Positions 51,434-61,666 of a stretch of DNA of 64,000 nucleotides are shown here, piece after piece. The notes under the pieces are model-generated. The model was not told where the DNA came from, ran no database searches, and was given only the letters and a program-made list of their open reading frames with translations. Position numbers and translations under genes: made by a program. The stretch covers positions 2,108,001 to 2,172,000 of the forward strand of contig NC_071329.1 in the NCBI RefSeq assembly GCF_010183535.1, read 5' to 3'. Within the stretch, counting starts at the first letter, position 1; each line of letters begins with the position of its first letter. Origin of the DNA: Caenorhabditis remanei. Taxonomy: Eukaryota > Nematoda > Chromadorea > Rhabditida > Rhabditidae.

Positions 51434-53610
51434 TTATTCATACCGCGGCAGATACTGAATCAATGCCACCGACGCGTACATCGCTATTGCCAACGTCGAA
51501 AACTCCCAGTTCTCCTTCACACACTTTTTCAAGAAACCCATTCGATCCCCAAGTATCGGATGGCTATAGTACCAGGTATCGCGTTCTCGGGGTGTCTTTG
51601 ATCCAGGTAGCTCGATAACAAAGTTATCAGTGGCATGGATCTCATATTGCTTCTGGAGAGCTTCCATGAATTCCGATGGGCTATTCGGATGCTCAAAATT
51701 GACCTCCTTCATCACCTGACACCACAGCGAGTCGACGAATACCGGGAGGTCGCTTGGTTTTTCAATGGAGCCGCCCTGATGCTCCAATTCCTCTCGGAAG
51801 TTTCTATACTCCTTGATGATTCCGAGATTCCTTCCAGTTTTGAGAATCCGTTGGTACCAGGCGATCAACCCGTTCCTATCGAGATACTTCATGGCACTTG
51901 GGTGAATGTTGAAGCAAAAGTCATCTCCAGGTTTGGGTGGTGCCGACCAAATGTGTCCATTCAAATAGTTTATGGAGCTCATGTATTCAATATAGGCATG
52001 GAACACTTCTTGATGGAACTCTCCGCTTTTCAGGTTGTCGTAAACCTTGAAATAGGGCAACGAGTCGAAATAATCTATCATCCATCGCTTCCCCATCGGT
52101 GTCTCCTGTGTATACAAGCTACACAGTATTACATCCACTCCGTCGATCCTTTGGAAGACATGGAAGGCTCTTTTGACGTACTTGAACTTTCCAGAGTACT
52201 TCTTTTTGAACTCCGCCTCAACTATCGCTGGGACCAAAGCCTTCGTCCAAATCGACTTTTCCTCCGAGAGCCCACACACCCGGATTTTATCCTTTCTCGC
52301 TACAGTAATCCCGATCCTGGATCTAAGCAGCTCGTTTAACTTCTCCGTCATGAATGCAGCGGCGTGTGCGTGCTCTTTCGTGTCGATGATTGTCTTCAAG
52401 TCGGACCGTCCACCACCACACTCCATGCATACAAATTTCGAGGCGTCTGGATTGAAGAAGAGGGCACACGTCTTATGCCACTTCTCCTGGCACTTTGAGC
52501 ATTTCAGAATCACATCGGATGCCGTGTTGATGTTCTCCGCCATCTTCCAATCCCTTTTGTTTCCATGCACCGGGAACTTTGTGTCGTAGCACGGGATACA
52601 GTAGTTTGCCACATCGCGTTCTCCTTTCTTGTACATGTACTTTGAGCCTGGAGGAATGCGACACTCGCCATTCGCCAGGCAGTACCGGTTAGAGACGTTG
52701 AACTGGGTGTCTTGGTTGGTACAGCAGACGACTTTCTGGAAAAATGCGAGGTTTAGTAATAGGTCTCGTAAAGTCTTGGGGCGTCTAGTGAAGTATGGGA
52801 ACAATCAAATTAACGTCAGATTGAAACCAAAGCAGTATAGAACCGTCTCCGTTCTTGTTCAAGAAATCTTCTGCACCAATTAAGGCTAACGCGTTTCAGT
52901 TTCAAAAAGAGCTGTTATGAAATGGGATTTGCGCCAGTGATATTATGAACGGTTCTGATTCGGACAGTTACAATTTGTACTAGTTTTCTAACACGGCTTC
53001 AAGAATCAGTTCTACAACAGGCGGTTCTGCTGGTTTTGAATCATATCTATTTGAATCAAGGTACGTTCTAACATGGGCGGTTCTCAGACATAGCCGGTTC
53101 AGTCCGGCGGTTTCAAACTGAACCTGTCTGATACACCGACTTCTGCGGTTCCGAGATAAGACGCCAAAAAATGGTAAAATGCCCAAAAAAGCCATTCTAG
53201 CCCGGCCCACAGCGCATTTAAAATATCCCTCCGATCCGTAGCACGTCACAGCCATAGAACTCGCTGAGATCTACATTTTGGTATATTTTTCAGCTCATAA
53301 TGTTGTGTTTTAAGCGAGTAACGCGCCGGCCACGGTTTGCAATTATGCTATACATGACATCTAAGCTCAGTCTCACCTTTTCAAATCCCTCCGATCCCAT
53401 CGCCTTCATCATTCCTATCATCTTCTTTATCTGCGCGATCTTCTTCTCCGACGTCACATCCTCCGCAAACATATTCCATGTGACGATCCGCAAGAGGCTA
53501 TCCCCTTTCTTCCTCTTGTCCTTTGGTTGTGAAGTGCTCGGGATGGATGGGTCGATGTCACAGCAGAGCATGTCTGCGCATGTTCTCTTGTTGTTTCCGT
53601 TAAGAGCCAT
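51434..53610 (-). CDS. CBP/p300-type histone acetyltransferase paralog, HAT-only, 2 exons
   Basis: Exons 53377-53610 and 51434-52735 join in phase 0 for 511 aa. Residues 1-78 are basic and unlike CBP. Residues 82-185 are a Cys-rich CH2-like region (CCTNQ, NGEC, YCIPCYD, then PHD-like CSKCQEKWHKTC...CMEC). The HAT region follows (about 200-440): RVCGLSEEK, QRIDGVDVILCSLY, DYFDSLPYF, HIWSAPPKPGDDFCF and WYQRILK correspond to CBP/p300 motifs. The Asp-Ser of the CoA site (302-303), Trp of HIW (341) and Trp-Tyr (371-372) are kept; the CoA-binding Arg-Thr pair reads Lys-Ser (LKSGEF). No bromodomain, KIX, TAZ or ZZ is present, so this is not the main cbp-1 gene but resembles the short cbp-2/cbp-3 class. 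A TTTCCAG 16 nt upstream of the ATG suggests SL trans-splicing or a 5' UTR intron. Activity is uncertain. Confidence 0.88.
52736..53376 (-). other. Intron of the CBP/p300-like gene
   Basis: 641 bp. 53,230-53,335 matches a dispersed repeat (ATCTACATTTTGGTATATTT then GTAACGCGCCGGCC) also at 26,990-27,105 and 30,590-30,680. The rest has GAACCG/CGGTTC-type words only. Confidence 0.5.
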
Positions 53611-54127
53611 TATCGATTTAGAGATTCTGGAAAGAGTACAGTTAAGACATGGAGAAGCTTTATCTGAGCTAATTAAGGTCAGTAGAGTTGGAGCAGAAGA
53701 GCGGTCTCTTGAGCTTTAATTGAAGCAGAAGAATCGACTAATACTAAATCACACATTCACTATCTACAATATGCGAGAATGGGTAATCTGTTATCTTATC
53801 GGTGGTCCTTTTCTCCTTATTGCCCAAAAATACCTGAGTAAGCTGGCCTACCTAATATCACGGCTCTTAGTATGCAAGTCTTCCAATTCAATCAATATTA
53901 CTAAAAAACTAACTAAGCCTACACTCTCTAATACAAACCAAAACAGCAACTGTCATAAAATAAGATCGTTGCCCTACTGACCCTTCACCTTCATACTAAT
54001 CCTCCTTGTCTCCAGTTTCCCATAGCCCTATTGTCTAAAGTGCTAATTGGTGTGGCAGCTGTACAAATGAATTGTACACCGTCTTCGTTGTGCGTTCACT
54101 CTGACAGTCTTCATTTCCTTTCCAATA

Positions 54128-55691
54128 ATGACAACCCACCCGTTAACCTACCCCTGCCTACAAACCGTGCTGGAACATATGGAACCAAGTCTCCGGTTAG
54201 TTATCTATGACAGATTTCAAAAACTCCATCTATATATAATCGATTTTCAGAATTAGCTTCTCCCTTCACGCTCCCTCAATCCGACTGGCTGAGAAGGCGA
54301 CGCCCATGAAAATCGATAATCTTCAAATAGACTGTACCATGATTAAAATCAATAACACTCAATACAAGCTAGGTGTTGTCCAGATCTACAATGGAGATGA
54401 TAAACCAGACCAAATTGAAAAGGATAACAGTACCGGTGGGGTTCCTTATGACCTGAATAACCATGGAGTTCCCGATTACTCATTCGAGGACGTCCTGCTA
54501 CCAGGAGACATCCTTATCGCTCAAGACCGTGAAGGTGACGAGCAGCGACGTGCTGCACAATTTCTACATCTGCGAGCCGCTCTCAGAGCCGCTACGATCC
54601 GCCTGAGACTGGAAAAAAGAGCCGAGAACCCTCCGATACCCCAAGAGGTACAAGAGGTACAAGAGGATGACGTCATACAGCCTAACGCTGCTTGGGTAGA
54701 CAGTCAGTATGAAATCTGGAATCGAATGGATGCCGTGGATTGCAAATTTATTGAGAGTAACCAATGGAGTGTTCTACCGCATCAGTTGCAAGAGGATGGT
54801 GGTGTATACCCGTTCGAGAATTACTTACAGTTTACTAAGAGCTCGGAGGGTTCGGAGAGCTCCAAGAGCTTGGAGAGGCTAACCTACACGAAGAAACTCC
54901 CTGAAGCTATGAAGCATTTGCTCAACCAAATACTTGGAAACCGGAAGAAAAACTTACATGTCAAAAATTTCAAGCCTGCTGACACAGGGATTCTACGAGT
55001 CCCTCAAGGCTTCAAGCTGACGACTCTGAAAATTCAAGTCGGCAAGAACCTAGCCAAGACTCTGCACGCTCTCTAACCAGTCACCGGCTCCACCTTCAAC
55101 ACCATCGAGATGACAGGCTACGGGCACACCCTAGAAAACTTCCAGCACCCCGCTATACAACATGCGGAGACGTTGATAATGACTCGTGAGTGTCTCGGGA
55201 TTCCTATGCTAGCGCTGCTCCAAGGATTGAGGAATTTCGAGGTGTTTTGGAGGTATGGAACATTCACATTGAGGGAGACTGTCGATTTTGTGAAACATTT
55301 GATGGAGGGTGGAAGAGAAATTGGGTCGAGTTTCACGTTCGGAATTTCACGGGAGGAATTCGCAGAGGAAATCGTGGAAGCCATGCACCAGGAAGTGCCC
55401 GGTGCTAAGCTAGCAACTTTGGAAGCGTTGGATGGGTACGTTTGGTTTGAATTGCCCTTAAATTTTTCTTTTGCTTGAAATTTCAGATGCAAGATGTTCC
55501 CCTACGTTGTCAGCATTCCTATTGATGAGTCATCTGAGCTGAACATCTTCGGGGAGGAAACTGATGAGAAAATTGGGAGTGTCAAGATTCTGTTCAATTT
55601 CAAGGTACAGATTATGGAGATTGGAACTGCCAAGGATTCAGGATATGTGTTTGAGGAGAAGATGTTTTGCGACTTGTTCAGTGGATATTGA
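54128..55691 (+). pseudogene. DUF3557-like protein gene, copy 1, with in-frame stop
   Basis: Exons 54128-54195, 54251-55435 and 55487-55691 (introns 55 and 51 bp) give a 485-codon frame. N-terminus LTYPCLQTVLEHMEPSLR and then INNTQYKLGVVQIYNGDDKP, GGVPYDL and LLPGDI are the pattern I associate with the Caenorhabditis-expanded DUF3557 family, function unknown; the name is from memory. TAA at 55074-55076 replaces the CAA (Gln) of copy 2; the frame is open on both sides, so it is a single-base nonsense change. A shortened 297-aa product could still be made. AATAAA at 55723 follows the last exon. The C-terminal half has FPYVVSIPIDESSEL and ends CDLFSGY. Confidence 0.75.
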
Positions 55692-55993
55692 AACTTGTGA
55701 TTGTTAATTATTTTCGTCTACAAATAAAGTATTTCTAAAATTCACATTTGCTATAATTTGTCATATTCATACTTGTCAACCGGGCCGAGCCTATTATTGA
55801 ATAACTTTTTTCATAAAAATTGTACCAAGACATTGAATTTGCTTTTAATGGATGACCATCTTTGAAGTTTTTAGGTATCAATCAACCTGGTACGATTTTT
55901 TTTTGGAAAAAGTTATTCAAGAAAAACGTCACAGCTAATGCGCTCTATGGCACACTGTGCGTTCATATCGGCAGAGAATGGTCTGTTCCAGAG

Positions 55994-56392
55994 TTGCGCG
56001 GAATTCCGACTTCCGACTTCCGACTTCCGGGCTGTTTTTAACTTCCGACTTCCTGCTTCCGACTTCCGTTTTCAAAATTTTACTTCCGACTTCCGACTTC
56101 CGACTTCCGTTTTTGGATGTTTACTTCCGACTTCCGTCGTTCCATAATTGTGGAATTTCCGAAAAGTATATTTTGCAGAAATGCAAGGAAAAACGGTCTG
56201 AAAGGACAGAAAATAGCCTTTTTCTGCCAAAAACTAAACTAATTTTCCACTGATTTTCGCGAATTTTGTGAACTTTTTCTAGGAATTTTTGAATTTTTGC
56301 GAAAAAATCTACTTCCGACTTCCGACTTCCAACTTCCGACTTCCGGGCGTTTTTTCACTTCTGACTTCCGACTTCCGACTTCCGTTTTCAAA
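55994..56392. mobile_element. CGGAAGT-array element, long copy, inverted
   Basis: ACTTCCG arrays at 56,005-56,140 and 56,312-56,392 flank a core (56,145-56,310) that is the reverse of the 5,625-5,810 core (GTGGAATTTCCGAAAAGTAT; TTTTCCACTGATTTTCGCG). Confidence 0.6.
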
Positions 56393-56410
56393 AAAAGAGT
56401 CAATTTCGGG

Positions 56411-56470
56411 CCCACTCGTAGCACAATGATTGTGCAGCGGATACTTAATCTGTTCGATTCCACCCTGGTG
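56411..56470 (+). other. tRNA-like sequence (degenerate)
   Basis: TAGCACAATGATTGTGC gives a D-arm-like hairpin (GCAC/GTGC) and TGTTCGATTCC is a B box. The anticodon arm is too short. Low support. Confidence 0.25.
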
Positions 56471-57232
56471 TATTTTTTGGCCCAGCCAAGATATGTTATT
56501 CATTCCTGTTAGCCTTCATTATGAAGAAGAAGTTTTACCTAACCCATAACGGAACAATGACTAAAAATAAGGCGTGGCCTAGGATCTGTCAACTCGGTCA
56601 TCGTGGTAATACCGTGGTATCGCTCCACACAGCAGAAACGAGCGCTACCGTAACATTTTGGACCCGAAAATTTATATTTAACAGACTTGCATATCAATCA
56701 ATGTTACATAAAACTAACTAAGCCTACACTCTCTAATACAAACCAAAATAGCAACTGTCATAAAATAAGATCGTTGCCCTACTGACCCTTCACCCTCACA
56801 CTAATCCTCCTTATCTCCAGTTTCCCATAGCCCTATTGTCTAAAGTGCTAATTGGTGTGGCAGCTGTACAAATGAATTGTACACCGTCTTCGCTGTGCGT
56901 TCACTAAATTTCTCCTCTTTCTCTCTGACAGTAGTCCGTAGCTAGCCGTTGCTATGATGACAACTAGCCCTTTCTCCTACCCCAGTCTACAAACCGTTTT
57001 GGAACACATGGAACCAAATCTGCGGTTAGTTATCTATGACAGATTTCAAAAACTCCATCTATAATCCATTTTCAGAATCCAATTATCCCTTCACTCTCCC
57101 GCTATCCGTTTTGCTGAGAAGGCGACGCCCATGAAAATCGATAATCTTCAACTGGACCGCACCATGATTAAAATCAATAACACTCAATACAAGCTAGGTG
57201 TTATCCGGATCTATAATGGAGATGACAAACCA

Positions 57233-57930
57233 CACGGTATTCCAAACAGCGAAATGGAATTTTTCCTGATTTTTCTCATTAGAGCGCATTTGCAAATTAC
57301 AAAAATGGAAAAATTATTTTTTGCACTGAAAATGCTGTTTTTCGGCTCTTGTGCTTTTGTTTCGAATTTTTCGCAATTTCTGCAACGACAGTCTGATAGA
57401 TTGGCTCAATGCCTATCATTTGAGCACAATTTGAAAAATTTCTGTCGTCCCAATGATTTTATGCGGCTCTTTTTATGGTTTGAACAAAAATTGGTGTTTT
57501 CATATAAAAAATCGCGAATCTGCGGACCGAGACCTGTTTTTTATTGTGCAACTTGATGATATTTGATTGCTCAGCACAGAAAAGCCAGGAATTGTTATAC
57601 TTTTGCTCCGAAAACACCGTTTTTCCTGAAAACTACATTCTGAGCCGCAGCGGCATTTCCAGACAACCAAAATTAACAAAAGATAGCTTAAAATGAAGCA
57701 AACAACATTTCCTATCAGATGGTCGTTTTGGATTTTCGTTAAAAGCTTTTTTTGAAGCCAAAAAGCTCAAATCGTGCTTCATGTGTCAAAAAAGCGTTCC
57801 CACGTGAATTTTAGATCAAAAAGATTTTTAGAGATCACAATAATTATTCACGCGGGAAGCTTCGCGGGCTGCACGTAAAACGCGTCAGTAACCGATAGGC
57901 TGAACTGGATTCGCTGTTTGGAACACCGTG
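57233..57930. mobile_element. Non-autonomous TIR transposon inserted in DUF3557-like copy 2
   Basis: Ends CACGGTATTCCAAACAGCGA and TCGCTGTTTGGAACACCGTG are inverted with one mismatch over 21 bp. Flanked by AACCA on each side; the empty site in copy 1 has AACCA once, so a 5-bp duplication is seen directly. 698 bp, no transposase-like frame. Superfamily undetermined, since 5-bp duplications are unusual among common nematode families. Confidence 0.8.
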
Positions 57931-58910
57931 AACCAGACCAAGTCGAACAGGATAACACTGCCGGTGGACTCACATATGACTTGAATGAATATGGCAGCCG
58001 TGATTACTCATGTGAATACGTTTTGCTACCAGGAGATATCATTATCGATCAAGACCGAGAAGGTGACGAGCGGAGTCGTGTTGGTGAGCTTCAATACCGC
58101 CGTATTATTCTGAGAGGCGCTATGATCCGTCAGGGACTAGAGCAAGACCCAGAGAACCCCCTAGCGGTGCAGAACGATGAAGTTTATGCCCAGGATTGTA
58201 GAATTATTGAGAGTAATCAATGGAGTGTTCTACCGCATCAATTACAAGAAGATGGTGGGGTATACCCGTTCGAGAATTACTTACAGCTTACTATAGGCAC
58301 GGAGGGCTCGGAGAGCTCAAAGCGCATAAAAAGGGTAATCTACGCTAAGAAAATCCCAGAAGCTATGAAGCATTTGCTCACAATGATACTTGGAAACCGT
58401 AAGAAGAACCTCGATGTCGAAAATTTCAAGTGTGCTGACAGAGGGATCTTACGGGTCCCTCAAGGCCTCAAGTTGACGATACGGAAAATTCTGGTCGGTA
58501 ATAACCTAGTCAAGACTCTCGACGCTCTTCAACCAGTCATGGGCTCCACATTCGACACCATCGAAATGACAGACCGCGAGTACACCCTAGAAGACATTCA
58601 GCATCCCGCTATTAAAAATGCGAAGAAGGTAATCTTGACATGTTGGTGTCAAGGTGTGGATTTTATGCTTGATACACTCGCTGCAAGGAATGAGAAACTA
58701 TGAGGTTATCTGGAGGAGAGGAATATTCAATGTGGGGGAAGCTCTCGATTTTGTGATTCATGTGACGGAAAGTGGAAGAGAAATCGGGTCGAGTTTCTCG
58801 TTTGGCGTTTCCCGGCAGCAATTTGTGGAGTTATTTCTAGAAGTGTTACTTGAGGAAATAGCAGGTGCTAGGCTAGCAACCTTGGAAGATCAGGATGAGT
58901 AATATTTTTT

Positions 58911-59296
58911 AGCTTGAGAAGGTCACCGAGTCAGTTTGGAGTTATAGAATGTGCCATATATCATTGGAAATCTGGAAAAAAAGATAATTCCAAATAGGCT
59001 ATCAGTTTTATCATCTGGAAATATAGCAATCTTCAATCGTGACTATACACATATAGTACGATCTTTTGTATCCAGACTTCTTTCATGCGTACTGTCGGAA
59101 TTCTCCAAAACACCTTGGTGTCCGGCAGGAATTGAGATAACAAGTAATTGTGCTATGAAACTTTGACCTAGTTTTTTTCTCGAATACCAGGCCTAGAGGG
59201 CAAAAACTAAATATATATTTGGAATCAGTGTTTTCTCACGTTTCCAATGATATATGACACATTCTGTAACTCCAAACTGAGTTCATGAGCGCTCCT
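58911..59296. mobile_element. CTAGGGAAGG-family fold-back inside the last intron of copy 2
   Basis: CAGTTTGGAGTTATAGAATG near 58,932 pairs with CATTCTGTAACTCCAAACTG near 59,260. Internal CGAATACCAGGCCTAGAGGG and AAATATATATTTGGAATCA match the 45.4-kb element. Absent from copy 1, so inserted after duplication. Confidence 0.6.
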
Positions 59297-59518
59297 AATT
59301 TGGTTAATTTCAGATGCCAGATGTTCCCTTATGTCGTAAGCATCCCTATTAATGAGTCATCGGAATTAAACATTTTCGGAGAGGAAATTGACGAGAAAAC
59401 AAGAATTGGCAAGATTCGGTTCAACTTCAAATTCCAGATTATGGAGATAGGGAGTGCCAAGGATTCATGCTATGGGTTTGAAGAGAAGATGTTTTTCGAC
59501 TTGTTTGGTGATTATTGA

Positions 59519-60330
59519 AGTTTTTTCTATTGAAACAAAGAAGAGTTCCGACATTTTTATTCCGACAATATTCTTATAATAAATAAATCATTTTTAATTG
59601 ATTTCTGGCAACATTTATTCACAGAAGAACCGCTCTGCACAGTTTTCACATGATTTAGAAGTAGAACTTTCCGTTCTGTGTTGACAAACAATGCTCTGGA
59701 CATTGGAAATCCTTATTTCTATTAACTTTGGTCAAGACGCATATCATCTTCATGAAATTGTGCAGTTGAAGAAGTTCTATTACGGACAACACTAATTCCA
59801 AGTATGGACGGGGCTTTTGACAAAAGTGTCAAAAAAAGGCTACGGGATATCAGAGCATCGTTCAGACTAGTTTCTTTCAGTATTCTGGCTTATCGATTTC
59901 TTCTGAATCTGTCTCAGGTATTGCCACCGTTATCTTGACAATTCTCCAAAATTCCGTTGGGGGCACACATCAGCTGGTGACGTCAGACTGCCGCTCCGTG
60001 TGTTGCGCCGCTTGCAGAAAAGGACAATTCCATGACTCATATCAATTTGTCTATTCATTTTGTTTACTATTTGAACACCATCCACGACTTTTCTAAATCT
60101 CCACATTAATTTTACTATCTCTAGCATTCTTCTATTGTCCGACAGAATCAATACATGTCCGACCAATGGCAGTGTGAACGCAGGCGGTTTCAGCTCCTGG
60201 GAAGGTCAGGTCATATTTAATTGCTTCCGCGTTGCGGTTGCGTCCGCGTTATAGATCTCCATACTCTCACAGTCAGTCTACCCCTGCCCCCCCTCATCGG
60301 TCGTACCGTTGCCTTCTCTCTTATCCAGCC
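59519..60330. other. Region between DUF3557-like copy 2 and zinc-finger gene
   Basis: AATAAATAAA near 59,579 is the likely poly(A) signal of copy 2. The inverted-repeat arm begins near 59,704. 59,925-60,185 has no counterpart in the other arm and shows nothing recognisable. 60,225-60,330 is the promoter side of the zinc-finger gene with GCGTTGCGGTTGCGTCCGCG. Confidence 0.45.
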
Positions 60331-60998
60331 ATGTCCCCTTCACCCCGTCGCGAGTTCACTTTCGTAGAGCCGCCAATCAATTCTAGCCATTATCTGCAAC
60401 TGGCTCAATCAACTCTTCTAAAACTCCGCAAGAAGAAAGATAGCAGTTTGAGGATCCGAGTACTTCACAAGGAACTCATTAAGAGTATTTGGAAACTGCC
60501 GGTTAAACCAGTGAAGGCGCGTAAGATTCCGAACATTCTTAGAAGACGTGGAATTCAGAAGCTGAGAGCTCGTCGAGGAGTCGTTGCTCTTCCGTAAGTT
60601 TAAATAAATCAATCGATAACATTCGTCAAATGTTTTTTTTCAGCAAGCCACTATCCGAGTACATTGAGCAATTGGAAAAGGAAAGTGCTCTCCGAGAAAC
60701 GAGTCTCCACCACAAAATGCTCCGTCAAGTCAAAACCATCAACAGATGCAAAACAGTCACGGATCTTCTCAAAACGTCCAAAAAACTGAAATTCGAGTGT
60801 GACCGTCTTGTTGCTCAGAGGAGTAAGGACAACCAGGAATCGATGTGGTCGTGCGAGAAGTGTGACAGAGGATTCAAGGACTTCTCGAGCTACAATCATC
60901 ACATGGAGTACCACAGCAAGGTCACCAGTTTTATGGAGGGAATGGATTCGGAGCCAAAGTGTGTAGAGCAGGAGGAGATGTCGTCCAAGAGAATTTAA
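60331..60998 (+). CDS. C2H2 zinc-finger protein, left copy
   Basis: Exons 60331-60593 and 60644-60998, 50-bp intron (TTTTTTTTCAG acceptor), 205 aa. Residues 1-87 are basic (LRKKKDSSLRIRVLHKELIK, KPVKARKIPNILRRRG). A helical, charged middle (SEYIEQLEKESALRETSLHH) looks coiled-coil-like. One canonical finger C158-x2-C161-x12-H174-x3-H178 (WSCEKCDRGFKDFSSYNHHM) lies near the C-terminus. A single C2H2 finger with a basic tail suggests DNA/chromatin or RNA association; role unknown. TTATCCAG directly before the ATG would suit SL trans-splicing; the right copy lacks it. Converges on the AT-hook gene, 3' ends 153 bp apart. I do not recognise an ortholog. Confidence 0.85.
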
Positions 60999-61151
60999 TA
61001 TTCTTGAAAGTCTGTAAATCTGTGTCATTAAATGATAATTTCTGTAATATTTTAATAATCTGTCTTAATTACTCTATCCATCAGCAGCTAATAAAACTTG
61101 AAACTTAAAACATCACAAAATTTATAGGCCATCATCAAATAATACATATAC

Positions 61152-61526
61152 TTATTTTCTAATCTTCTCCTCTTGCGTCGGCTCGTTTTCCTTGCTCTCC
61201 TCCTCCGTAGACTCCGCCCCCTCGTGCTCATCGTCATCAGTCTCCCACGACGAATCCCTCCATGCTCTGTCCTTCTTACTCAACAAACTCGACCGGAACT
61301 TGATTCGATTGTTCTTGTCACGAAGGTCCATATTCCTTTTGACACGTCTCGTCGTGGCGTCCCGCGCGATTCTCGGTTTCAGAAGTTTACGTGATGACGG
61401 TGGTGTGCAGGACGATTCGACGATGGTGACTTCAGGAGAATTGTGGGCGGAGACTTCTGGTGACTCGGGGGATTGGATGGGATGTTTGCGGGGCCGCCCG
61501 ACTGATCGCTTCACAACTGTTGACAT
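61152..61526 (-). CDS. AT-hook protein, left copy
   Basis: 124 aa. VKRSVGRPRKHPIQSP (residues 5-20) is an AT-hook-type GRP core, which in known proteins binds the minor groove of AT-rich DNA. Next come Ser-Pro-rich SPESPEVSAHNSPEVTIVE, a basic middle (KPRIARDATTRRVKRNMDLR) and an acidic tail (ETDDDEHEGAESTEEESKEN). A TTTTCCAG precedes the ATG by 5 nt, so the ATG may begin after a splice acceptor (cis or SL). The candidate upstream exon seen for the right copy has no counterpart on this side. Function unknown; probably nuclear. Confidence 0.75.
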   Translation of the reverse strand: MSTVVKRSVGRPRKHPIQSPESPEVSAHNSPEVTIVESSCTPPSSRKLLKPRIARDATTRRVKRNMDLRDKNNRIKFRSSLLSKKDRAWRDSSWETDDDEHEGAESTEEESKENEPTQEEKIRK

Positions 61527-61666
61527 TGGTGCTGGAAAATTTAGAGAGTTGCAGAGTTAAGGGGGATGAAGTCAACGGGAAGGCAAAAATTGGTCGAAAA
61601 TGGCTTTAAAAGTTAATAAAATGAGGAAAAAATATCGAAAAACAGGCGGACCACCGGTAGATCAAA

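Larger units (their letters stand above)
55692..56713. other. Intergenic region between the DUF3557-like copies
   Basis: 3' UTR of copy 1, a short AT-rich stretch, then the CGGAAGT-type element (55,994-56,392) and a tRNA-like stretch (56,411-56,470). 56,515-56,700 shows nothing recognisable. Confidence 0.5.
53907..59518 (+). repeat. Direct tandem segmental duplication carrying two DUF3557-like genes
   Basis: 53,907-55,691 and 56,714-59,518 are homologous from about 220 bp upstream of each ATG (shared CTAACTAAGCCTACACTCTC and GCTGTACAAATGAATTGTAC) through the last exon. The second unit is longer because of a TIR element in exon 2 and a fold-back element in intron 2. The upstream blocks are more similar than the third-codon positions would lead one to expect, so promoter elements probably lie there. 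Confidence 0.8.
56954..59518 (+). pseudogene. DUF3557-like protein gene, copy 2, interrupted by transposon and frameshift
   Basis: Exon 1 56954-57024 (MMTTSPFSYPSLQTVLEHME), exon 2 57076-58898, exon 3 59314-59518. Exon 2 is interrupted at DDKP by a 698-bp element (57233-57930) with a 5-bp target duplication. The frame resumes exactly after it (DQVEQDNTAGGLTYDLNEYG). A frameshift near 58,678-58,682 (one extra base relative to copy 1) leads to TGA at 58701. The following frame (QGMRNYEVIWRRG...) still matches copy 1. The last intron is expanded to 415 bp by a fold-back. Exon 3 is intact and the same length (205 bp) as in copy 1. The second half (57,918-58,703) alone has a long open frame. Confidence 0.8.
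59704..61666. repeat. Left arm of a large inverted segmental duplication
   Basis: Inverted match to 61,991-63,785, carrying one zinc-finger and one AT-hook gene. Outer edge near GGAAATCCTTATTTCTATTA; inner edge near GGTAGATCAAAG. Arms differ by small indels, one ~250-bp insertion and scattered substitutions. Spacer 61,667-61,990. Confidence 0.9.

Noticed and set aside
51635..52339. 234-codon plus-strand frame
   Set aside because: Antisense shadow of the CBP/p300-like exon; no family features, and the minus frame has clear HAT motifs.
57131..57556. 141-codon frame as an alternative DUF3557-like protein
   Set aside because: Its second half reads into the inserted TIR element and has no family resemblance.
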